The notes under the pieces are model-generated. The model did not search any database and had not been told where the DNA came from. It saw nothing but the letters and a program-made list of their open reading frames with translations. The translations under genes and the position numbers were made by a program. Positions 7,824 through 16,392 of a DNA stretch of 64,000 nt are shown piece by piece (the stretch's first letter is position 1; the number at the start of each line of letters is the position of its first letter). Source of the DNA: Flavihumibacter sp. ZG627 (GTDB taxonomy: Bacteria; Bacteroidota; Bacteroidia; Chitinophagales; Chitinophagaceae); NCBI RefSeq assembly GCF_000814325.1, contig NZ_JPHF01000002.1:1-64000 (forward strand), written 5' to 3'.

Positions 7824-10800
7824 GCAAATTCTTCCTGAACATATTAAAGCGCAATGCTTATTTTTTGCTGGCGGCTGCCTGGCTGTTTACTATAGCATTC
7901 ATCATCAATAATTATTTCGCGGGCGCTTCTTCGGCTCCTTATCTCCGTGATGCCATGGAAGAGCGGATACAGGAGCAGGAAAATGCTTTTGATAAGATCG
8001 TCGCTGATACGCTGCTGCTCAAAATGCTTGCCGAGGGGAGCTATAGTGCGGGACAACTTAGCGAGATGGCCGATCTTGATTTCGGTTTGTTCATCTATAA
8101 AGCTGCTCCCCCCCAAAGCTGGAACCTCGCTTTCTGGAGCAACCAGCAGGCCGAACCGCATGATGAAATTATATATGCAGGTGATAGCAGGCAACTGGTG
8201 CGCCTGCGGAATGGACAATATGAATTTATCCGTCAAACGGTTACCCTTGCACGAGAAACGATGCTGGTTATCGCGCTGGTGCCGATCCGCACGGAATACT
8301 TTATCCAGAATAATAATCTCCAGAAACAATTCGTGGGTTTTCCTAAAGCGGAGAATAGCGTTACACTTAGTGAATATGAAACGGATTATGTTGTAAGGAG
8401 TAAGGACGGCATTCCATTGTTCTACCTGCAACCAAAAAATATATATGCCACACGCCACGCCAATGGCTGGAGTATGTTCCTCGATATAATGGCGATCGTG
8501 TTGCTGTTGATGGTGATCCATAATGCCGCAAGCAGTATTGCCTCCCGATATGGTTTTATCAAGGGAACGCTGTTTTTGTTTGGAACCATCGTTGTACTGA
8601 GGGGACTCACCTACATATTCACCGACTGGCTTTCATGGCGTTCCTATGAATTGTTTGACCCTGTGATCTATAGTTCCAGCGGCTTCCTGCCATCACTGGG
8701 CGATCTGCTGATCAATTCATTTTTGTTCTGCTGGATACTGCTTTTCCTGTATCGAAGATCAACGCGGGTAACCCTGGAGCGCTTCCGTAATGACCTGCTC
8801 CATTGGCCCCTGGTGGCTACCGGCGCCATGATACTGGTGATCATCACTTTCGGATTTGCGGTGATCATTCAAAGCCTGATCGCTGACGCACGCATATCTT
8901 TTAACGTTACCAATTTCTTCAGTCTCGATATTTATAGCTTTGTTGGTTTCGTAGTACTGGCAACACTGGCCCTGAGTTTTTTCCTGGCATCTTCCATGAT
9001 CATCAAATTACTCGAGCCGCTTTTATTGCAACGTTCCTATCTGCTCTATGCCTTCATAGCGCTGTTCGGATTAATTGTGATCACCTTCATCCGGCAGAAC
9101 ATCCTGGTTGAGCTGAATATTTTTGTACTGGTTTGGCTGGTCGCCTATATCTGGCTGATACGCCAACCCATTCTAACGGCCATCGATGGTCGATGGAATG
9201 TTTCGGTGATGTTGCTGCTGATCTTTCTCTATTCTGTTTCCATCTCCATCATCATCGTTTCAGAGAATAGCAGGATAGAAATAGAACAAAGAAAGCGCAC
9301 AGCCGAAAAGCTTTCTATGCAGGCCGATCCTACCAGCGAGCGATTGTTAAGTATCGCGCTGACTTATTTCGACAACGACTTCCTTTACGCCAACTTTCAC
9401 CGCTTTCAGCTCGCGTCTACCAACCAATACCTCAAGGATAGCCTGATCAATAAGAACTTCATGGCTTACCTCAATAAATATGATACGAGGATCTTCACCT
9501 TCGATGAAGAGGAGAGGCCTTTGTACAATGAGGCGCCAGTTTCTTATGATACCCTCAATACCATCTTCCGAATAGAAGGCAAACCCACTACAATTCCTGA
9601 CCTCCGCTATTTTGAGAAGAGCTTTGATAAGTTCTCCTATATCAGCAGGAAAATGGTGACAGATTCAAGCGGAGTGGCCGTGGGTTATATGTTCATTCTC
9701 TCTGAACCCAAGAAGTATAAGAATGATGCCCTGGTGCCGGAGTTGTTTCGCCAGCGGAAGGATTTCATGCCCGATGAATACTCGCCCATTTACAGTTATG
9801 CCATCTATAATAACCGCGAGCTGATCGATTATTATAACGATTACGAATTCCCCACCAGGCTCACGCCCAACCAGGTTCCCAAACAGAATTTCTCCCGCAA
9901 GTTCAAGGATAAGTTTGATGAGCTCTGGTACCGCGATAATAATAAACTGGTGATCATCGCCCGGCGCGATAACCTATGGCTTGAGTCCATTACGTTGGTG
10001 GCATACCTCTTCAGTACCTTTCTTCTTCTGCTCGGGTTATTCAGGCTTATCACCATGATAGTTCGTTCAAGGCTAAGATTGAATGAGCTTAAGCAGGAAC
10101 TGCAAATGAACCTGCGAACGCAGATCCACGGCACCATTATTTTTATCAGTCTGTTCTCTTTTTTTGTGATCGGTGTGGCAACCATCATCTTCTTTATCAA
10201 CCGGTATAATAATAACAAGCAGGATCAGCTAAGCAAGGCCATGCAGATCATGACCCATGAGGTACAGACGGAAATGGAGAGCAGGGCGATGTTTGAATAC
10301 CTGTTGAGTTTGTATGAAGGCGGTTATAACGAAGTGCTGGAAAATATGATCAAGGAAGTATCCGAGATCCATGGTACCGATATCAATATCTATGATCTTA
10401 ATGGTGAACTGAGAATATCCTCCAATCCCTTTGTATATGAAAAAGGAATTTTAAGTGTGCGGATGAATCCGGAAGCCTATTACAGGATCCACCGGCAGCG
10501 GCTGGTACAGTTCACCACCGAAGAGCAGATGGGTGAGGTGAGTTATAAAAGTATTTATGCCCCCGTGCGCGACGACCAGGGTAACGCCTATGCCTACCTG
10601 AACCTGCCTTCCTTTGATAGCCAGGTGGAACTGAAAAGGGAGATCTCGAATTTTCTTGTTACCATTATCAACCTGAATGCATTTATATTTTTAATTGCAG
10701 GTGTCATCGCACTTTTCATCACTAACAGGATCACTTCCTCCTTCTCACTCATCAGTGAAAAAATGAGGGCGGTGAACCTTGGCCAGCACAATGAAGAGAT

Positions 10801-11578
10801 CAGCTGGCATCGTGAAGATGAGATAGGGGAGTTGGTGAAAGAGTATAATAAAATGGTGATGAAACTTGATGAGAGTGCGGTGGCCCTCGCCAAGAGTGAA
10901 CGGGAGGGTGCGTGGAGAGAGATGGCCAGGCAGGTGGCGCATGAGATCAAGAATCCATTGACACCTATGAAGCTTAGTATACAATACCTGCAGCGGGCTA
11001 TTGATAGTAACAGTGGTGATGTGAAGGTGCTCACGTCTAATGTTGCCAACACGCTGGTGGAACAGATCGATCACCTTTCTAAGATCGCATCTGAATTTTC
11101 GCAGTTCGCCAATATAAGTAATACTAAAACGGAGTTATTTGATCTCCATGAAATACTCTACTCACTTTCATCCTTATACGAATCGAGCGATCAGGTTGAA
11201 TTCCGCTGGCATCCTGTGCCGGGTAAGGTAATGGTGGAAGCGGATCGCACGCAGTTGAATCGTTTGTTCACCAACCTGCTGCAGAATGCGGTGGAATCTA
11301 CAATTCATCGCCCGGACCGTTCGGTGAAACTGGAAGAGTCGATCCTTGAAGGGAATGTTATTATAATGGTGCGCGACAATGGCCAGGGTATTCCGGAAGC
11401 TATGCAGTCGAAGATCTTTACGCCCAATTTCACCACCAAGAGTTCGGGAACAGGTCTGGGACTCGCCATGAGCAAGGGCATTGTTGAACAGGCCAGGGGC
11501 AGGATCTGGTTTGAGACGAGGGAAGATGCAGGTACTACTTTCTTTGTTGAGTTGCCGCTGGCTACTATACATGCTTAA
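7820..11578 (+). CDS. Very large NtrY-like sensor histidine kinase
   Basis: This 1252-residue membrane kinase has an N-terminal TM helix, a periplasmic segment, about seven TM helices between residues 220 and 480, a second periplasmic region, TM helices at about 723-745 and 771-794, a third sensor region resembling a Cache fold, and a TM at about 945-968. These are followed by HAMP (about 969-1018), the phospho-acceptor His1041 in RQVAHEIKNPLTPMKLS, and a HATPase domain (NLLQNAVEST near 1152, GTGLGLAMS near 1211). The kinase core is closest to NtrY. Translation starts at TTG 7820, overlapping the mazG stop. No response regulator is adjacent. Confidence 0.9.
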   Translation: MSKFFLNILKRNAYFLLAAAWLFTIAFIINNYFAGASSAPYLRDAMEERIQEQENAFDKIVADTLLLKMLAEGSYSAGQLSEMADLDFGLFIYKAAPPQSWNLAFWSNQQAEPHDEIIYAGDSRQLVRLRNGQYEFIRQTVTLARETMLVIALVPIRTEYFIQNNNLQKQFVGFPKAENSVTLSEYETDYVVRSKDGIPLFYLQPKNIYATRHANGWSMFLDIMAIVLLLMVIHNAASSIASRYGFIKGTLFLFGTIVVLRGLTYIFTDWLSWRSYELFDPVIYSSSGFLPSLGDLLINSFLFCWILLFLYRRSTRVTLERFRNDLLHWPLVATGAMILVIITFGFAVIIQSLIADARISFNVTNFFSLDIYSFVGFVVLATLALSFFLASSMIIKLLEPLLLQRSYLLYAFIALFGLIVITFIRQNILVELNIFVLVWLVAYIWLIRQPILTAIDGRWNVSVMLLLIFLYSVSISIIIVSENSRIEIEQRKRTAEKLSMQADPTSERLLSIALTYFDNDFLYANFHRFQLASTNQYLKDSLINKNFMAYLNKYDTRIFTFDEEERPLYNEAPVSYDTLNTIFRIEGKPTTIPDLRYFEKSFDKFSYISRKMVTDSSGVAVGYMFILSEPKKYKNDALVPELFRQRKDFMPDEYSPIYSYAIYNNRELIDYYNDYEFPTRLTPNQVPKQNFSRKFKDKFDELWYRDNNKLVIIARRDNLWLESITLVAYLFSTFLLLLGLFRLITMIVRSRLRLNELKQELQMNLRTQIHGTIIFISLFSFFVIGVATIIFFINRYNNNKQDQLSKAMQIMTHEVQTEMESRAMFEYLLSLYEGGYNEVLENMIKEVSEIHGTDINIYDLNGELRISSNPFVYEKGILSVRMNPEAYYRIHRQRLVQFTTEEQMGEVSYKSIYAPVRDDQGNAYAYLNLPSFDSQVELKREISNFLVTIINLNAFIFLIAGVIALFITNRITSSFSLISEKMRAVNLGQHNEEISWHREDEIGELVKEYNKMVMKLDESAVALAKSEREGAWREMARQVAHEIKNPLTPMKLSIQYLQRAIDSNSGDVKVLTSNVANTLVEQIDHLSKIASEFSQFANISNTKTELFDLHEILYSLSSLYESSDQVEFRWHPVPGKVMVEADRTQLNRLFTNLLQNAVESTIHRPDRSVKLEESILEGNVIIMVRDNGQGIPEAMQSKIFTPNFTTKSSGTGLGLAMSKGIVEQARGRIWFETREDAGTTFFVELPLATIHA

Positions 11579-11617
11579 TGAGCACCCGCTGCCAATAAGG
11601 AGGCCAGTAGTTTAAAC

Positions 11618-13300
11618 TCAATTCCTTACCGCGGATCTTCTCTCTGTGAGATAATTTTCAAGCTCTACCCTCGTGAAACTGCTGAGGTTGGCCGCTTTTG
11701 TCAATCCCCCTTTCTGCGCACTGATCACGCCATAACGGCAATCATCATAGCCTTCTACTGCATGTGCATCGGGATCTATAGAAAGCAGGCATCCCTTTTC
11801 CATGGCATAGGGGATCCAACTCCAGTCGAGGTCCAGGCGCCGCGGATGGGCATTTATCTCAATAACCACCATATGCTCCGCGCAGGCGTCTATGATCATT
11901 TTATGATCGAGGGGGTAGCCGGGTCGGCTCAGCAGGAGGCGGCCCGTCATATGTCCGAGTATGGTTACAGCCGGGTGACTGATGGCTTTCAGGAGCCGCT
12001 GCATGGCCTTTTCCTCGGTCATCTTGAGGTTGCTGTGAACGGAAGCGATCACCAGGTCAAAGCTGTTCAGTATATCATCACTGTAATCGAGGCTGCCATC
12101 GGTAAGGATATCGCACTCGATGCTCTTGAAAATGCGGAATGGGGCGAGTTTGCTGTTCAGCTCATCTATATAGAGGTGTTGTTCCGCGATCCGCTCGGCA
12201 GAGAGACCATTGGCATAGAAGGCCGATCGACTATGATCGCTGATCACCAGGTACTCATATCCCTTCTCAATACAGGCCCGGGCCATTATTTCGATGGTAT
12301 GGAGGCCATCACTCCAGTTGGAATGGCTGTGGATTATGCCCTTTATATCACCCGGTTCAATCACAGGTTCTAATGGTCCCAGTAGGGCAACGCTGATGAT
12401 CTCGGGGTCTTCTCTCCGGTTGGGGGCAATGAAATGTAGCTTGCTCTGTTGGAAGATCTCTTCTTCAGAAGCATAGTTCTTATCCTCTGAAAAACCAGTT
12501 GACTTTTTGAATATTTCCAGGAAGAGATCACTGCAACTACCGGAGAATTTCCTTGCAATAAAATTGTCTTCGCTGCTAAGCTGAATAGCTATTTGTATTC
12601 CTCCACTAGTGGTGGCAGTTATGATGGAATCTTCTGTTGTTATATTCTGGAATTCCTGTCGCTCCAATAAATCCTGCACTTCATTTTTCGGAGCGGTTGT
12701 AAGGATCTCGAGTTTGGTAATGATGTTTAGTTGACGACCGATCTCTCCCGTGAGGCAACTGCGATATTCAGGAAACTGTTCCTGGAAAATTGTTTCTGCC
12801 TGGAAGGCGAATTCTTCTATTTCTGCATAAAGAAAATGACCTTTGTTATGCATGAAAAAATTGATCGACTGCCTTACACTTTCCTGTGTTTTTTCTCCAA
12901 AACCTTTATAGAGAAGTAACCGGTTTTCACCACAGGCATAGAGCAATTCGCCCATATTTTCGATGCCCATCTCTTTCCAGATGGTAGAGATCTTTTTAGG
13001 ACCCAGTCCTTTTATCTGCATCATTTCGAGTATGCCTGCAGGTGTTTTTGCAATGAGATCATCAAGTTGTTGAAGCTTTCCGGTCTCCAGCATTTCAACA
13101 ATTTTCTTCGCACTGCTATCACCAATTCCTTTCAGTGATGCGATCTTTTCTGCTGGTGTATCAGAGAGTTGAACGGGCAGCTTTTCAATATTGAATGCAG
13201 CCGATGCATACGACTTTGATTTGAACGGATTATCACCATGAATATCCATCAGTTTTGCAAGCAGGGAGAACTGGTCGGCGATCGCATAATTGTCCATCAT
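11618..13300 (-). CDS. polX: PolX-like protein with degenerate polymerase and intact PHP domain
   Basis: The family joins a family X DNA polymerase to a PHP phosphoesterase with 3'-5' exonuclease activity, used in base excision repair. Here three helix-hairpin-helix motifs are present (GIG near 60, GLG near 100, GFG near 135). The palm motif that should hold the catalytic Asp pair reads TGEIGRQLNIITKLEIL (184-200), with Lys and Glu instead of Asp. The third Asp strand (GGIQIAI, 233-239) also lacks it. The PHP ligands are all present: HSHSNWSDG 324-332, SDHS 354-357, ECD 395-397, SVHSN 420-424, GHMTGR 449-454, NAHPRRLDLDW 483-493 and DPDAH 509-513. It is probably a nuclease or phosphatase rather than a polymerase. 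Confidence 0.88.
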   Translation of the reverse strand: MMDNYAIADQFSLLAKLMDIHGDNPFKSKSYASAAFNIEKLPVQLSDTPAEKIASLKGIGDSSAKKIVEMLETGKLQQLDDLIAKTPAGILEMMQIKGLGPKKISTIWKEMGIENMGELLYACGENRLLLYKGFGEKTQESVRQSINFFMHNKGHFLYAEIEEFAFQAETIFQEQFPEYRSCLTGEIGRQLNIITKLEILTTAPKNEVQDLLERQEFQNITTEDSIITATTSGGIQIAIQLSSEDNFIARKFSGSCSDLFLEIFKKSTGFSEDKNYASEEEIFQQSKLHFIAPNRREDPEIISVALLGPLEPVIEPGDIKGIIHSHSNWSDGLHTIEIMARACIEKGYEYLVISDHSRSAFYANGLSAERIAEQHLYIDELNSKLAPFRIFKSIECDILTDGSLDYSDDILNSFDLVIASVHSNLKMTEEKAMQRLLKAISHPAVTILGHMTGRLLLSRPGYPLDHKMIIDACAEHMVVIEINAHPRRLDLDWSWIPYAMEKGCLLSIDPDAHAVEGYDDCRYGVISAQKGGLTKAANLSSFTRVELENYLTERRSAVRN

Positions 13301-13370
13301 CTGACAAAGATAGGGAGAATGAGATTGCGCTATAATCCTTTGTGGGGGCTAAATGCAGGGGAGGGGCATT

Positions 13371-13398
13371 AAAAAAGTCCCGGCGTAACCGGGACTTT
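13371..13398 (-). terminator. Terminator after the histone-like gene
   Basis: A 10-bp perfect stem (13374-13383 with 13389-13398) with a 5-nt loop is followed by T6 on the minus strand. It lies 24 bp after the stop of the KAAP-repeat gene and ends the L21-L27-histone-like group. Confidence 0.85.
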
Positions 13399-13421
13399 CA
13401 GATATCATTTGCTGTAAATGA

Positions 13422-13673
13422 TTAAGCCTTCTTAGGAGCAGCTTTCTTAGCAGCTTTTTTAGGAGCGGCTTTCTTAGCAGCAGCTTTCTTCGGAGCGGCT
13501 TTTTTAGCAGCCTTTTTAGGAGCGGCTTTCTTTGCAGCAGCTTTTTTAGGAGCAGCTTTCTTAGCTACTTTTTTAGCGGCCTTCTTTGGGGCGGCTTTCT
13601 TAGCAGCGGCTTTTTTTGGAGCGGCTTTTTTTGCAGCAGCTTTTTTTGGAGCGGCTTTTTTTGCAGTTGCCAT
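13422..13673 (-). CDS. Histone H1-like Lys/Ala/Pro-rich repeat protein
   Basis: The 83-residue product consists almost wholly of tandem KKAAPKKAA units, with no acidic residue. This composition matches the C-terminal tails of eukaryotic histone H1 and bacterial H1-like proteins such as chlamydial Hc2, and predicts a disordered, DNA- or RNA-binding polycation. There is no globular domain. It lies 100 bp downstream of rpmA on the same strand and ends at an intrinsic terminator. A nucleoid-compacting role is inferred from composition only. Repeat-driven length change between strains is likely. Confidence 0.8.
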   Translation of the reverse strand: MATAKKAAPKKAAAKKAAPKKAAAKKAAPKKAAKKVAKKAAPKKAAAKKAAPKKAAKKAAPKKAAAKKAAPKKAAKKAAPKKA

Positions 13674-13773
13674 TTTGTTAGAATTTAATGATTAGTAAAT
13701 GGGTTACCAATAGTAAAAATATAAACTAATCTGAAACTGCAAAATTTTTTTTTGTTGTTTTAATCGGAAATGA

Positions 13774-14040
13774 TTAAGCAACAACTTCAACAGCCGACAC
13801 AGAAACGATGGTTTTATTCTCTCTTGTCTTTCTGAATTCTACTACACCATCAGTTAATGCGAAGATTGTAAAATCTTTTCCAACACCAACGTTTTTACCA
13901 GGATGGTATTGAGTACCACGCTGACGAATAATGATGTTACCAGCAATTGCAGGTTGACCACCATAGATCTTTACACCGAGGCGTTTGCTTTGTGAATCGC
14001 GGCCGTTCTTTACACTGCCTTCACCTTTTTTGTGTGCCAT
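13774..14040 (-). CDS. rpmA: 50S ribosomal protein L27
   Basis: L27 sits near the peptidyl transferase centre, where its N-terminal tail touches the tRNA acceptor ends. The 88-residue product starts [20 protein letters not shown] and contains the conserved core [20 protein letters not shown]. It has no N-terminal extension of the kind removed by a protease in Firmicutes. It follows rplU by 36 bp, the usual L21-L27 operon order. Confidence 0.98.
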   Translation of the reverse strand: MAHKKGEGSVKNGRDSQSKRLGVKIYGGQPAIAGNIIIRQRGTQYHPGKNVGVGKDFTIFALTDGVVEFRKTRENKTIVSVSAVEVVA

Positions 14041-14076
14041 GACGAATGAATTTTATACGGTATTCTAAATACCAGA

Positions 14077-14379
14077 TTAAGCGATTTCGTTGATCTTAAT
14101 TTTAGTATAGTGTTTCCTGTGACCAAGCTTCTTACGGAAACCTTTCCTCCTTTTCATTTTGAAAGCAATCACTTTATCACCCTGGAGGTGATCAACGATC
14201 TCTGCTTTCACTATGGCTTTAACAGCGTCACCTGATGTCAGGCTTCCGTCGTTATCAACCAGCAATACTTCGGGGAATTCCACTTTGTCGCCGGCGTTAC
14301 CTGACAATTGAGGTACATACAAAGTTTGGTCTTTTTCGACCTTGAATTGCTGACCGGCTATTTTAACAACTGCAAACAT
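14077..14379 (-). CDS. rplU: 50S ribosomal protein L21
   Basis: L21 is a structural protein of the large subunit that contacts 23S rRNA. The 100-residue product starts MFAVVKIAGQQFKVEKDQTL and ends with the basic motif KMKRRKGFRKKLGHRKHYTK typical of the family. It is the first gene of the rplU-rpmA unit. A TAAATTTG -7 element on the minus strand at 14455-14462 is a candidate promoter. Confidence 0.98.
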   Translation of the reverse strand: MFAVVKIAGQQFKVEKDQTLYVPQLSGNAGDKVEFPEVLLVDNDGSLTSGDAVKAIVKAEIVDHLQGDKVIAFKMKRRKGFRKKLGHRKHYTKIKINEIA

Positions 14380-14454
14380 AACTTACCAAAATTAGGAGTG
14401 CAAAGGTAAGGGGAAAATCCATACCTGCAAACAGATTTTTAGAAATAATTACAG

Positions 14455-14494
14455 CAAATTTAGGTCGATTAGAGCAAATCAGCCCCTAAATTTG
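14455..14494. promoter_or_regulatory. Divergent pair of -7 elements between rplU and the GH3 gene
   Basis: TAAATTTG occurs on the minus strand at 14455-14462 (towards rplU) and on the plus strand at 14487-14494 (towards the GH3 gene at 14517). Both match TAnnTTTG. Neither has a clear -33 box at 19-21 nt. Confidence 0.5.
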
Positions 14495-14516
14495 CGGCAC
14501 CATCCTCCTTCTACAA

Positions 14517-16010
14517 ATGAAATTCAAGTCATTCCTTGCTAAACCCTTTGCTTCCTACGTATCCAAACAGGTAAAAAGGTCTATGCAGCAGGCAGTTGCA
14601 GATCAGGATAACCTTTTCAAGAGTCTCCTGAATACGGTTGCAACCACCCAGTTTGGGCAGGATCACCATCTTGAATCTGTGAACACGCCGGAGGAATTTC
14701 GCCAGGCCGTCCCCATCCGTGATTATGAACAGCTGAAACCATGGATCGAACAGGTGAAGGAAGGCAAGCATAATATATTATGGAAGGGCAAACCCATTTA
14801 CTTCGCCAAAACCTCAGGTACCACCAGCGGGGTGAAGTATATCCCCATAACCAAGGACTCGATCCCCAACCATATCAATACTGCCCGCAACGCCTTATTA
14901 TGTTATATGGCCGAAAGCGGAAACAGCGCATTCGCCGATGGTAATATGATCTTCCTCTCGGGCTCCCCCGAACTGGAAAGGGTAGGTGGGGTTCCTACCG
15001 GCCGGCTCAGCGGTATCGTGAACCACCATATCCCCAGCTATCTGCGCAAGAACCAGTTGCCCACTTATGAAACCAATTGCATCGACGATTGGGAAACCAA
15101 GCTGGATAAGATCGTGCAGGAAACGATGAATCGCAATATGACCCTCATCAGTGGGATACCACCATGGATGCAGATGTATTTCGACCGCCTGCAGGAACTC
15201 AGTGGTAAAAAGATCAGCGAACTCTTCCCCGATTTTTCTGTGATGGTACATGGCGGGGTTAATTTTGATCCCTACCGGGCAAGGCTATTCGAAAGTATCG
15301 GGCGCGAGGTTGCCACCATCGAAACCTTCCCTGCATCTGAAGGATTTTTCGCGTTCCAGGATTCTCAAAATGCAGAGGGGCTGCTGCTTAATACCAACAG
15401 CGGCATCTGGTTCGAATTTGTTCCCGCTGCAGAAATATTCTCCGAGAATCCAACCAGGCTCGGCTTGCATGAGGTTAAAGTTGGCGAGAACTACGCCCTC
15501 CTTATTAATAGTAATGCCGGACTCTGGAGTTATAACCTCGGCGATACCGTGAAGTTTGTTTCGCTGGATCCTTACCGCATTATTGTATCGGGACGTATCA
15601 AACATTTTATCTCTGCCTTTGGCGAACATGTGATCGGCGAAGAAGTGGAATACAGTCTGATGAAAGCTGCCACCGAGGCCGGCGTACATATCACCGAGTT
15701 CACCGTGGCCCCACTTATTTCCCAGGACAAGGGGAAATCTTACCACGAATGGTTTGTGGAATTTGGTTCCGAACCCGAGAACATGGAAGCGTTTACTTTA
15801 CTAGTCAACAATAACCTGCGCGCGAAAAATATCTACTACGACGATCTGATAAAGGGAAATATCCTTTTACCGTTGCGCATCACGCGTGTCAGGAAAAACG
15901 GTTTCATCGATTACATGAAAAGTGTCGGTAAGCTCGGCGGACAGAACAAGGTTCCCCGTCTCAGTAACGACCGCAAACTCGCTGAGGCATTGGGTCCCTG
16001 GACGGAATAA
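14517..16010 (+). CDS. GH3-family acyl-adenylate/amide synthetase
   Basis: Members of the GH3 superfamily, named after plant auxin-conjugating enzymes, activate a carboxylate with ATP and join it to an amine. The 497-residue product shows the family start (KFKSFLAKPFASYVSKQVKR), the phosphate-binding motif KTSGTTSG at 98-105, and the later conserved stretches HGGVNFDPYR and NLGDTVKFVS. Bacterial members are common in Bacteroidota, and their substrates are unknown. It is monocistronic, with a candidate -7 element upstream and a dense palindrome cluster after its stop. Confidence 0.88.
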   Translation: MKFKSFLAKPFASYVSKQVKRSMQQAVADQDNLFKSLLNTVATTQFGQDHHLESVNTPEEFRQAVPIRDYEQLKPWIEQVKEGKHNILWKGKPIYFAKTSGTTSGVKYIPITKDSIPNHINTARNALLCYMAESGNSAFADGNMIFLSGSPELERVGGVPTGRLSGIVNHHIPSYLRKNQLPTYETNCIDDWETKLDKIVQETMNRNMTLISGIPPWMQMYFDRLQELSGKKISELFPDFSVMVHGGVNFDPYRARLFESIGREVATIETFPASEGFFAFQDSQNAEGLLLNTNSGIWFEFVPAAEIFSENPTRLGLHEVKVGENYALLINSNAGLWSYNLGDTVKFVSLDPYRIIVSGRIKHFISAFGEHVIGEEVEYSLMKAATEAGVHITEFTVAPLISQDKGKSYHEWFVEFGSEPENMEAFTLLVNNNLRAKNIYYDDLIKGNILLPLRITRVRKNGFIDYMKSVGKLGGQNKVPRLSNDRKLAEALGPWTE

Positions 16011-16012
16011 AT

Positions 16013-16107
16013 ACCCGTCTGACATCCGTCAGGACAGACGTCAAGCATCTGTCGCGACAGACCCCTGGGGTCCGTCTGACATCCGTCATGACGGATGTCA
16101 GACGGGT
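16013..16107. repeat. REP-like cluster of nested palindromes
   Basis: A 19-nt arm at 16013-16031 is exactly complementary to 16089-16107. Inside lies a perfect 34-bp palindrome (16072-16105) that would compete for the same right arm. Smaller palindromes sit at 16027-16040, 16049-16060 (CTGTCGCGACAG) and 16062-16070 (CCCCTGGGG). The cluster begins 3 bp after the GH3-gene stop and has no T run, so it looks like a repetitive extragenic palindrome rather than a simple terminator. Confidence 0.8.
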
Positions 16108-16180
16108 AACTAACAATCGTTAGAAATTATCTTTGTTTTTGGCCATATCCTTGGAGAAATAACAAATACTTAAATTTTAT

Positions 16181-16213
16181 TTTGTTCGTTATTCTGCAAA
16201 AGGCATAATTTTG
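16181..16213 (+). promoter_or_regulatory. Full-consensus promoter of the arginine operon
   Basis: TTTG (16181-16184), 21 nt, TAATTTTG (16206-16213) matches TTTG-N19-21-TAnnTTTG. Transcription would start near 16220, giving a leader of about 250 nt before the first enzyme gene at 16471. Confidence 0.75.
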
Positions 16214-16252
16214 GCATCGTTATTTAAAAACAAAAGGCATATACATTATAAG

Positions 16253-16360
16253 ATGAAAGCATTCCAACAACATAGCGCTCCCTTCCAGATGGATTGCCAG
16301 GTTGTATTCTCGCCGGAGGCTTCCTTTTGTTTGTGCACCCACTCCCGACGTGGATGCTGA
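16253..16360 (+). CDS. Possible 35-residue leader peptide of the arginine operon
   Basis: An ATG 33 nt after the predicted transcription start opens a 35-codon reading frame ending THSRRGC and stop. Two adjacent Arg codons (CGA 16346-16348, CGT 16349-16351) lie three codons before the stop, and the stop itself falls in the 5' arm of the hairpin at 16357-16392. This is the geometry of a translation-sensing leader in front of an arginine operon. The peptide also has four Cys (15, 26, 28, 35). It could be a chance reading frame; no family is recognised. Confidence 0.4.
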   Translation: MKAFQQHSAPFQMDCQVVFSPEASFCLCTHSRRGC

Positions 16361-16392
16361 TAGGACGAGCCCTTTGCAAAGGTCCCTATCAG
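16357..16392 (+). promoter_or_regulatory. Hairpin overlapping the leader stop codon
   Basis: CTGATAGGAC (16357-16366) pairs with GTCC-C-TATCAG (16382-16392) with one bulged C, and the loop contains the palindrome CTTTGCAAAG. An outer pairing CGTGG (16349-16353) with CCACG (16404-16408) would cover the second Arg codon. The downstream sequence is T-rich (GGAATTTTATTCTT) but not a clean T run. Confidence 0.45.

Noticed and set aside
13422-13673. The Lys/Ala repeat gene as a low-complexity artefact
   Set aside because: It has a start, a stop, a good terminator and a composition matching known H1-like proteins.
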